This document shows positions 35,101 to 43,953 of a DNA stretch of 64,000 nt, one piece after another (the first letter of the stretch is position 1; the number at the start of each line of letters is the position of its first letter). The DNA is from Choanephora cucurbitarum (taxonomy: Eukaryota > Mucoromycota > Mucoromycetes > Mucorales > Choanephoraceae). A program made the position numbers and the translations under genes. The DNA is taken from assembly GCA_025331435.1 (NCBI GenBank), contig JAIWNI010000026.1:186001-250000 (forward strand). The letters are read 5' to 3'. The notes under the pieces were generated by a model that was not told where the DNA came from, did not search any database, and saw only the letters and a list, made by a program, of their open reading frames with translations.

Positions 35101-37998
35101 TATTGATTACCTTAAGAGAGCGCTATTACGAAAAGGCGTGGACATTTTTGTGTCATTTCAAGTTTTTCTTGGAAGCATTAGGTTCTAACGATAGCTTGAC
35201 GGCCATTAAGAACTGTCTTGATTTGCTCCTAAAGGACGAAGTTAGGATGGTCAGTAAACAGTCATGTGTAGCTTATTCATCCGTAGCTGAATTTACCCTC
35301 TTAAATAGGCCGAAATAGCACCAGATGAGTTTGAGGATTTCTCAGATGAAAGCATGTTTGGTTATGATATGCATGAGGAAATATACAGGCCTTTGATAGA
35401 TTCGCAAGATAGAGCTGCAGGATCCAATATGCTAGAGATTGCTTCATTAAATTTTGTTCTTTCCTCACTTGAACACTCAATGCAATGTCAAGGACGACAT
35501 AACAGTTTGAGCGGTAAGTTCTGCATCACACTTTAATCCAAAACTTTAGGTGCTCAAGATTTGAAAAAAAAAATTAGAACAACTTTCAGATTACACTTGG
35601 ACAACCTTGCTTGACCCAATAGCGTATCGAATTCATTGCTTAAAGCAAACTGTTTTACAACAACTTGAAAACAATATGGCCCGCCGTAAGTTTGCCTTTG
35701 TACAGCAGTTAAGCCATAGTCTAACATGTTGTATAGACAACGTGACAAAGCAATTTAAGACACTACGACAAAAGAAGTTTTGGCGCTCCATCAAAAGTCT
35801 GAGCACATTTGATAGGCTTTTACCATTTGTAGATCCATCTGTAAGTGGAATATGTTTAGAGAAGTCTATTTTTTGTTACGATCATGCTTGCCTAACCCAA
35901 ACACTATTTTGGTCTGTAAAAAAACAGCTGCCCTCGATTAATGTTTTGTCAGTAGACGATCGAGTAGACTATTGTTGCAGTGTATACCACTCGACTAGTA
36001 CTGTATATGGCTTCTGCTTAAATCCTGTAAAGATATCTGTTTGTTTCAAAACTGTCAGTGTGATTAACTTTTTGTTTATAGTCTATGCGAGATACTATGG
36101 CTATATGCATGAAATCCGAAATTCAAGAAATCGATCTAACAAAAGCAACTGACAATACAGGAGCAGTAGGTTGATTCTGTTTATTACACTATCGCACAAT
36201 TAACTCCTTTAAAAAAAAATAGCCATTGATTCGAGCTAGATCAGTATCATCTTTTGGATTAGGCCCGGATCATCATGTCGACAGCTATCCAGACACTGAA
36301 GAGGACGATAGCGATTTTGAAGACAGTGAATCGCTACACGCAGCCAAGCAGACACGTCGAAACAGATTTCCTTCATCCTCAAAGATCTCTAGTAACAACT
36401 CGCCTATTGTCTCGCCAGCTGGAAGCAGAACCTTTGATGAGCATGTTCAGAGAGGATTGCAGAATCTAAACTTGGATTACTTGCAAGATTCATTAAAGAA
36501 ATCATTTCCAAAGGGTGCAGAGGCTGGTAGAACACCTGCTGCCTCAAGTCCGGCTGTTTTCGATCAAGCTGAACGTGAAAGCATGGTAAGTCTAATTGCC
36601 ACTATATCCGTCCTATTTTTTTCACTTACTAAGAACAATGAATCTTACATCAGATTAGCTTACGTCGACCTGTCACTGCTAGTTGCATGGAGACTCATCC
36701 CCATTATCCATTTTGTAAGAGATAAAATGCATTTCGAATACAAAAAAAACAAGCTTTAATGACTGCTTTATATAGACATTACAGGATGTGAAGGAACTAA
36801 TGGAGGTCCAAGTGCTATTCTATGGCAGTTTGGACAAGAAAAAGAGATTGCAAGTTACTATGGTTGCAAAAACAAAACAACTAGGTAAGAAAAGGGAGAA
36901 GCAAGCCCTCTTTCTTTAAGAAGATTGTATAGTCTAAGTTATTTTTTTTTTGACAGAATCCATTTTGATCGATTTGGTCAAAAGTTTGGTGCTGCAGATG
37001 CTTCTGGTAGCTTGTGTTTATGGCGCTTTGATGCTCATGCACACTCCAACAAGGCTTATTACGTAAATATGATTTTTCCGTTTGATATCTTATGACATTC
37101 TTATGCTGTATCTATTTATCTTAGACGCTACAATGCCATTCCAAAGCCACTAGGGACTTTGTATTTGTCAACTCAAGCAGTCTAATTGCCACTGCAGGTA
37201 CCTCAGTTACCATGAGTCGAAAGTAAGTACCTATAAATAGACGTATTTGCATCTATTAACATAATGTAGGCGGGATCATGTTGTGTTGTGGGATACATTA
37301 CTACCTGCCTCAAAGGCCATGGTATGTGGTAAGTTGCATTATTTAAGAAAAAGAAAGGGCAGGCTCTTATTAACATGGTCTTTTATACCTTCTTAGCATT
37401 ACCTGGACATGATGGTGGTGCCTATGCTATAGCATATGAGCCAGACAATCAACTGTTGTTCTCAGGAGGAAAGAAGGGAGAGATAGGTAAAGATCTTGTT
37501 GTTCAGGATAATGATTTGATCTGATCATTATCTTTAGTGGTTTCTGATTTACGTCAACGTACTACGATGCATACATTTACAGCCCATGATTCAAGAATCC
37601 GATCAATAGCTATTGATTCTGAGAACAAGTCTTTAATTACAGGCTCTATTGATGGTGAATTGAAGGTAAGATAGTTAAGCTTAGGCTTCAAAGGATCACG
37701 TATTCACGCCATAGTAGATATGGGATGCAAGTACATATAAGCTTCATCAGACATTTGAGATTCAACCAAGAAATAGATTCCTTGCGCCGTCATTTAACCG
37801 AATTCCAGTAAGTTAAATTTAAAGACAACAAGAAGATGTCTAAATGCAAACCTTATCTAGTTAAAAGCATTTGGTGTGACACAAATCCAGATTCTCTCCA
37901 ATGACAGTAACATCTATACGTCTGGACCAAATGGCATAATCAAATGCAATCGAGTTCCTGTGGCTCGCTCGTCTTTAACTACCTCATTCACTCCCTAA
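29152..37998 (+). CDS. RAV1: Rav1/DmX-like V-ATPase assembly factor (RAVE / rabconnectin-3 alpha type), 32 exons
   Basis: Subunit of the RAVE complex, which re-associates V1 with Vo to activate the vacuolar proton pump. Exon ends: 29152-29238, 29295-29435, 29503-29632, 29718-29869, 29948-30590, 30674-30915, 31004-31091, 31151-31763, 31832-31993, 32061-32176, 32229-32482, 32537-32604, 32686-32830, 32898-33158, 33223-33472, 33544-33657, 33724-34469, 34569-34918, 34949-35249, 35309-35513, 35590-36026, 36082-36165, 36223-36585, 36654-36714, 36776-36884, 36957-37062, 37125-37222, 37270-37328, 37397-37486, 37538-37665, 37718-37807, 37861-37998. All phases match, giving 2276 residues. N-terminal WD40 propellers (FDRLVTIWYPAS) lead to the Rav1p_C region (ERDPI-like DDRDPIDCTLFYFALRKKN, NDFNDPRWQRAASKNAYALL, FFLLADKLKDAVNVI). 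An acidic, Ser-rich insert follows. The C-terminal 350 residues form another WD40 propeller (ISLRRPVTASCMETHPHYPF; LPGHDGGAYAIAYEP), as in animal DmX/DMXL and unlike short yeast Rav1. Confidence 0.93.
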
Positions 37999-38132
37999 CA
38001 TTTTCCTTTCTTCTGTAATGTATTTAAGGAGTTTATTTTTTAATGCAACAGTATCCAAAAAAAAGAAAGCAACATATGTAAAAAGAGTATCACATATTAT
38101 ATTAAAATCACAAGGAAGCTAAAACAACAATT

Positions 38133-39600
38133 TTACAGACATAGTCCCCAAACTTCTACTTTCATACATTGGAACTTTGAGTTAAAAGCAAGAGCTTCGT
38201 TATCAAATGTGGGGCATATGTCACTATGACCATCATGTAATTCAGAATCCAACCATAATCCAAATTTCCCATCACTAAGGCGAATAGATGAGCTATCATG
38301 TTCACATTGATCACTTTTGTCCTTACCCTCCTCCAATAGCAACAAAACTAGAGTTTGATAGCATCATGTAATCGTTCCTTCCAGTCCATGGAAATACTTT
38401 AACTTTTGGTGTGTTTTGTTTATGCTGTGAAGTTGATTTCCATAAGAAGCTTATCAGAAAAAAGAAAGGGGGAATGAGTGTCAAGATGTAATAAGTTAAA
38501 TTGTAGAATTTTCTACCATTCGCCTGTGCCATAATAATGCATCTGTAGTTGAAATGAGTTGCTCAAATACGCACCAAATATCTAAGAATAGGAAACAGAA
38601 CATGAGTTTATGTATGATTATGGGAAAAAAAGAGTTATCAACCTGTTCCTCTAAATCCTGTATAATCAATATACATGGACCACCAAAACTTTCTGTACAT
38701 GAATATAAAGTTGCCAAACTAGCTCCGTGTTGATCCAAGCTATACAACAAATCCCAATTCTGCGCAATACGAAACCTTCTAGGGATATAGGGACGAATCT
38801 AAATTGAATATACATGATAAGGTGGGATGCATTGAGGTACATATATCTTTTTTCTTTTTATATCCTTACAACAGCAGCAATTGATTGAGTCATGAGAGTG
38901 GTTGTGGCACTTGCTCTTCCTGATAAGTTAACTGGCGGTAATTCATCAAAATCATCTTCTCTCATTAGGTTCTTCTTGGTCGGCAGCATGCTTGCACTCA
39001 TAAGTGCATGAATGGCAGCTGAGGAAGCTTTATCAGTCGACACTAAATCTTCGGTGATAGAGCTATTTTCAGTTGAAAGACCACTGGCTGTCGAATAGTT
39101 GGAGGAAATGGAGCAGGTATCTGTACTCTCATTGTCACCCTTGATTGAACAGCTATTAGGCAGACTATCCCTGTCCCAGTCTATCACAGAGGAAGCTAAA
39201 GTCCCTGGTATATCAGGAGTAACAATCTTAATGGTAGTTTGCTTCTTTGGTTCAGTTAGACATAAATCATTTGGCTTGGTCACTGACTGAACAGAAGAGA
39301 TAACTGAGCTCTTTGTAATAGAAGTAGTCGAATGTGTCTTATGATGTTGTTTTGGTCTTGAGGGACTCTTTAATCCTAATATGGGGGGTTACTATGATAA
39401 AGCAAAACTTGCCACTTTTCATACCTACCTAATAATTTGCGTACAAATCGAGTGATTGGTGAAGAATGAGTATGATAATTATGTTGATCGTCTTCTGTGA
39501 CTGAACGATATAAAGGAAATAACTTCTCTTTAGTTGGTATCTGATGCTCACTGTGACTATGTTGATGACGATGCTTTATAGGTGTAGATTGCTTTTTCAT
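38133..39600 (-). CDS. OXR1: Oxr1-like TLDc domain protein
   Basis: Six exons (39600-39429, 39375-38870, 38798-38643, 38581-38517, 38449-38327, 38274-38133) give 387 residues. The first ~215 residues are polar, His- and Ser/Thr-rich and probably disordered. The C-terminal TLDc domain is clear: PYIPRRFRIAQNWDLLYSLD, HGASLATLY, GPCILIIQDLEEQIFGAYLS, YYGTGECFLWK, VKVFPWTGRNDYMMLSNSSF, AIGGGDGKFGLWLDSELHDG, and the ending VEVWGL. TLDc proteins protect against oxidative stress and bind V-ATPase; yeast Oxr1 promotes V1-Vo disassembly. The ATG at 39600 was used because the in-frame sequence upstream has no ATG. The gene is convergent with RAV1, its stop lying 134 bp from the RAV1 stop. Confidence 0.92.
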
Positions 39601-39907
39601 GAAACGTTTTGATTGTAAAATATAGAATGACAATTAGAAAGAAATGGAAATAAAAGGGAAAAGAAAGAGAGAATTCCTTATATATGATTTACTCTTTTTG
39701 GCAGTACATACATTGACAAAAGTTAGATTTCTCCATAACCCCCTCCTTTCTCCTTTTTCTATCTCTCTCTGCTTAAATCATAATTGTTTCATATTATAAC
39801 TCCTGTAAATTAAGCAAATTGTCTAAAATATGAACTAATTTTGGGTGACTATGTATGATGCATAAACATCAACTGTTTGTTTTTAGGTATTCTGTATTCT
39901 GAACAAT

Positions 39908-40843
39908 TTAAGCTATCAAAATAGAACAACATGTCAAAGCACCGTCTGCCTTAATCAGTTCACTCATACAGAGAGATTTAAGTTTGATACCCCTTTTTGT
40001 GCCAAGTTCCGTCAAAATGACCTTTTCTGATTTGGGGAAGTTGTCTTGATAAATTGCAAATTGGCCGTTGTTTAGACTGAGGATATTCGAGGGAACTTGG
40101 TCAGGTATCTTGATAAATTCATAATGATCTTGAGTGTATTGCTTGATTTCCCGTGTGACCCTGTCTCCAGGCTCATTGTCAGTGATTAGCAGCACGCTAT
40201 CATTCAACATACTCAAGATACATTTGAGATGCAAAGAATTGTTCTCTACAAGACTCTTGATGACATAAACAGGACATTTGTCTGAAAAAACCTCCTGCAG
40301 TACACGAGCACCTTTTTCGTTTGTACGCTTAGACAGACCAACAAAGAGATGCTTACCGGTGAAGAGGACATCGCCACCGTCAAGTGTTGCATTAGGGTTG
40401 ATATCATACATGGAAACGATTTCTTGAATAGCAGGTATCTTAAAAAAGAAATGTTAGTAAAGATGGTATTAAGTTGCTTTATATGTACAAAATTAACCTC
40501 CTTTAATGCATTGTGAATTCCCGAAACCTCTTTTCGACGTGATTCGGCACCGAGGTGGTTAATAAGAGCTCTATTCTGAACAACTACGGCAGTGTCTTCA
40601 ACGAAGCAGCAGTCTAAACTATGGTTTACATACTTGTGCTTATCTCTACCTTTCTATCCACTTACCTGGATGATTTTCATCTGCAGATACATGAATAACA
40701 CGGTCTACATAAGGTTCAATTGCCTTTACATATTCTTCATGCTGCTTTCTAGCAAGTTCGATATCAATTGGATCAGACGTGTTGTCAACCATAGTTACAC
40801 ACTGATCAAAGCTTGAAGGGATATCGCGCACTATAGCGTACAT
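39908..40843 (-). CDS. DDAH: Dimethylarginine dimethylaminohydrolase (DDAH)
   Basis: Hydrolyses asymmetric dimethylarginine to citrulline and dimethylamine. Three exons (40843-40666, 40613-40498, 40438-39908) give 274 residues, close to the ~285 of animal DDAH. The family fold is visible along the whole length: DIELARKQHEEYVKAI, DCCFVEDTAVVVQNRALINH, LDGGDVLFTGKHLFVGLSKR, SLHLKCILSMLND with the likely catalytic H168, and ADGALTCCSILIA with the likely nucleophilic C268 (the adjacent C269 is less likely). The acidic partner is expected in FVED. No targeting signal is seen. The exon 2 donor is GTTAAT, weaker than the usual GTAAG. In a fungus the substrate would come from degraded arginine-methylated proteins; a role in nitric-oxide control is not implied by the sequence. 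Confidence 0.92.
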
Positions 40844-40982
40844 TTTTATTTGTTTGTTTATGTTAAGGGGGGAAGGAGAGAAAGGAATAAAATAAGATTA
40901 AAAAATAAGCCTTTAAAGGGGAGGTTTTTTTCTGTGGGAAAAGAGAAATGACTCATTCTTGATTTGGAGTAATACAAAGAGG

Positions 40983-41108
40983 CTATTGTAGTTGAGAGCG
41001 AAGGTTCTTGCTTAACCTTTTACGTGCCTTGAAAAGACGGCGAAGTTTCAGTAAGATATAGATCGACAGTAACACGATACCATAAGACAGTAGAATATAT
41101 GCGTCCAT
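40983..41108 (-). CDS. Possible 41-residue single-pass membrane protein
   Basis: ATG at 41108 to TAG at 40983. The product has one clear hydrophobic helix (AYILLSYGIVLLSIYILL) followed at once by a strongly basic tail (KLRRLFKARKRLSKNLRSQL). This gives a textbook N-out, C-in small membrane protein by the positive-inside rule. Codons are ordinary for this region and the frame is exactly closed. It lies between SLU7 (stop 65 bp upstream) and DDAH (start 139 bp downstream) on the same strand, so it would need its own promoter in a very short spacer or be translated from the SLU7 3'UTR. I do not recognise a family. Confidence 0.45.
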   Translation of the reverse strand: MDAYILLSYGIVLLSIYILLKLRRLFKARKRLSKNLRSQLQ

Positions 41109-41173
41109 AAGGATAAAATAGAAATAAAAAAAAATGAAAAAAGTGGAGTTGAAATAATCTGGTTTATTTATAT

Positions 41174-42597
41174 CTACTTGAGCAGTTGAGAAGCCTTTTG
41201 AGCTTCAATACCAGCTTGACCTGTACAATAAGAGTTTCTGATGTTTGATCTACAACACTTGTAGCCCCACTGTCCTTCTGACCAATAAGAGCCCCATACA
41301 GAAGTATGATTATTGATAAAGACTATGGAGCGAATTGGGGTTAGTCATGTATTCAATTTGCCAATCAACAGTAACTTACCATCTTCTTCATATTTTGATC
41401 TAGCCTTGGCTCTTTCTTGTCCCTTAATCACTCTACCAGTTCTCGAATATTCAACATAGTTTTCATTTTGTGCAAGCAACAATTCTTTAGGTGGTGCTTC
41501 AAGATATTCTTCGCCACCATACTTCTCCAAAATGCTCTTCTGTGTTGTGTTCCTCACTTGATCCTTCTTGGATTCATATTGCTTATGAAGAATGGCAACC
41601 TGAGTAGGGTTGGCCTGGAGATGAACATCATTACCTCTTTCTGAAGCTTGCCAAGCAAATAATTGAACCTTGGCCATCTCAGGAGCATCACCAGTATATC
41701 GTACAAAGTTATCACCTGAATAATCAATATCTTCATTCTTTTGGTTGTCGAGTGGATTATCACGCATTGAACGTGTCTTTGGATCATAGAAGGCTGAATC
41801 TGTGTCTAGATTGAGTAGATATTTAGCTGTATCTTCACGAATTCTAAGGTTTCGAATGGTTGTTCTTGTCTTTTGGTTGACATGTTGTCCAGGCATATCG
41901 GCACCGTCGGCATACTTGTCATCATCATCATCTGTCTCATCGTCTGAAAGACCTGCAATCTTCTTGGCTTCTGAGGTTGTGGTAGGTCCCTGTCTGTCCA
42001 GCTCAGATGCCTTCAACTGCTTTCTTGCCTCTTCAATCTTGTTGTATTCTTCAATCACTTTGTCGTGCTCTCTTGGATCGTACCCGTTCCAACGATCACG
42101 CTTCTCATCCCAATCCAACTCTACGTTTTGTACGATTTCATCTGCTTTGATGTCTTCTCCTGTCCACTTGGCACCCTTCTTGCGCGGTCTTTCCATACAG
42201 TCTTTAGTTTTATGTGTCATTGCACCGCAGTTTTCACAGGCGCCTTTGCGATATTTTGTTGCTGCAGGCCCCTATGCAAAGCAAGTTATCAATCTTCTGT
42301 TCTACCTCAATAATATTCAAAAAGAAAGAGACGTACAGCTCGTTTTCCTCTAGCATACCAGTAGTTGTCATCAGCTGTAAACTTGGGTCCCTTTCGCTTC
42401 TCAGGTGCTCTTTGATGCTTTAAAGAGACTTTTCCATTGTCGACGTACCAAGGTGCTTTAAGCATGAATTGTGGAGTGTGGGGATTGATTTCGTTGCCTT
42501 CGTCATCAATAGCGGCAGGAACTGTACCAGCCTTACGAGCGGCATCAAGATCTTTAGCCTGTCTATATTCTTCTTTAGTTAATCTTCCTTGTTGCAT
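41174..42597 (-). CDS. SLU7: Pre-mRNA splicing factor Slu7
   Basis: Second-step splicing factor involved in 3' splice-site choice. Three exons (42597-42337, 42271-41380, 41322-41174) give 433 residues. The conserved N-terminal part reads [20 protein letters not shown] and KVSLKHQR. The single CCHC zinc knuckle is C99-x2-C102-x4-H107-x4-C112 in [20 protein letters not shown]. The central Slu7 region follows ([51 protein letters not shown]), then [20 protein letters not shown]. The tail ([20 protein letters not shown]) matches the family's terminal HTSVWGSWW block. Animal and yeast proteins have a longer N-terminal extension; here the ATG at 42597 leaves a short one. Introns are 65 and 57 bp. 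Confidence 0.95.
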
Positions 42598-42671
42598 ATA
42601 AAAATGTGAGTAAAAGAGAATTTAAAAAAATTAAAAAAATTAAAAAATAAAAAAAATACATACAACCACGT

Positions 42672-42677
42672 CACGTG
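42672..42677. promoter_or_regulatory. CACGTG E-box upstream of SLU7
   Basis: Palindromic CACGTG in the context GTCACGTGAT, 75 bp upstream of the SLU7 start, beyond an A/T homopolymer-rich leader. This is the binding core of bHLH factors such as Cbf1; use here is inferred. Confidence 0.3.
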
Positions 42678-42709
42678 ATTTTCAAGGCTCAATTCTCACT
42701 AAGATCAAT

Positions 42710-43239
42710 TGTTGTATTCACATGTCTATTACAGCGTATAACTAGATAGTCTTGATCTAATACATACTGCTTATAGTCATATTCCTTACAACTTGACAGT
42801 CGGTACTTAAACTGCATCTATAACTGACTTCAGATAAATCACGCGTAGCTTCAATCTTCATTGTTATGTCGATATTTTAGTATATGACACGTGCAATAGC
42901 TTTATTCAGGCAGAAAGTGCACTTAGACATAGCTGTGGCTCAGTACTTGACTTATAGTCTATTGAGTTGACTTAATATGAGATTGATTTATTCATACAAC
43001 GCTTGTCGCTCTTAAGACTCTTGATCCACTTTACAGTCTGTCATTGGCTCAAGATGGATCAGAGTTAGCATAGTAACTTCACTGTAATTCATCCAGCCCA
43101 TCTCCTATTAATTAGACACACACGTTTGATAATAAAGAACTCTCTCTCTTTTCGCTCTTCCAGGATTATATAGATTCTGGTTGTACTTTTCTCGCTCATA
43201 TAGATTTTAGTTTATTGTATTTTCGTGTCTGATACAACA
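42710..43239. mobile_element. Solo LTR of a retrotransposon (530 bp)
   Basis: The segment begins TGTTGTAT and ends ATACAACA, a perfect 8-bp terminal inverted repeat with the TG...CA ends typical of LTRs. It is flanked on both sides by TCAAT (42705-42709 and 43240-43244), a 5-bp target-site duplication. No retroviral-type coding region adjoins it, so internal recombination has left a single LTR. A TATA-like ATTATATAG and an AATAAAG lie in the right part, as expected for an LTR promoter and poly(A) site. It lies 624 bp upstream of a tRNA gene. Confidence 0.8.
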
Positions 43240-43244
43240 TCAAT

Positions 43245-43863
43245 AAATCAAATATTTCTTAGTAGTAAATAGTCTATTTGCAAGCATCTTTTAGTATAAC
43301 AGTGCAATATGATTGTCTATATATTTCACACCAATACAACGTTATTTGCAAGCATTATTGGATGTCTACACACACAAAACAATAGTTAAATAAACCATTG
43401 CTTAACAATCAAGCATTTCCTTCAACATCTGACTATTATGTTGATCAGTAATTTATCTGCTAAGTCAAGATGAGTTAAACAAGATTAAAGAGAGGGTTTT
43501 ATTCAGTGCAGAATGAGATTGTGAATATAAATTGAGCTTGGTGACACAAAGTGGAATTGTGTCTTAAACAAATGTCTTGATTTAATGATGCATCTAGCTT
43601 ACGATACATCACTTTTATTGCTGTTCTTCCAATGTTGTAGTCGGTTATCTTTTCAAACCCTTTTTCTCTCGCTAACAATTGATATAAACAAGACAAGTAG
43701 CTGTCAAAATTAAATACTAAAGATAAAGATGATTTTTTTTTCTAACTTGTCAAAATATATTCTGGGTGCACGTATTATGTAAGCCTCCGGAGGTGCGGTA
43801 AATTTTCGGCCCGGACTTTTTACTAAAGATTTTATATTTTTTATACTACGTAACAAGATATGT
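43245..43863. other. Spacer between solo LTR and tRNA gene
   Basis: AT-rich, no gene supported. Confidence 0.4.
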
Positions 43864-43946
43864 GGAGAGATGGCCGAGTTGGTCTAAGGCGTCACGTTAA
43901 GGTCGTGATCTCTTCGGAGGCGTGGGTTCAAATCCCACTCTCTTCA
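43864..43946 (+). tRNA. tRNA-Leu (anticodon AAG)
   Basis: An 83-nt class II tRNA. The acceptor stem pairs GGAGAGA with TCTCTTC (one G-U), with discriminator A. The D arm starts GGCCGAGTTGGTCTAAGGC, containing the A box. The anticodon stem TCACG/CGTGA closes a 7-base loop TTAAGGT, giving anticodon AAG for CUU codons. A long variable arm (TCTCTTCGGAGGC) marks it as Leu/Ser type, and the T arm GTGGGTTCAAATCCCAC carries the B box. There is no intron. A run of six T starting two bases downstream is the Pol III terminator. Confidence 0.95.
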
Positions 43947-43947
43947 C

Positions 43948-43953
43948 TTTTTT
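43948..43953 (+). terminator. Pol III T-run terminator of tRNA-Leu
   Basis: Six consecutive T directly after the mature tRNA 3' end. Confidence 0.75.

Noticed and set aside
35841..35864. Possible 24-bp intron in RAV1 (GTAAGT to AAG)
   Set aside because: Too short for splicing, and the frame reads through without a stop, so it was kept as coding.
41802..42423. Plus-strand frames of up to 183 codons opposite SLU7
   Set aside because: Antisense shadow of SLU7, whose domains are clear on the minus strand.
29152..42597. Metabolic or biosynthetic cluster
   Set aside because: Genes from RAV1 to SLU7 serve unrelated core functions apart from the RAV1-OXR1 link; no biosynthetic enzymes or transporters.
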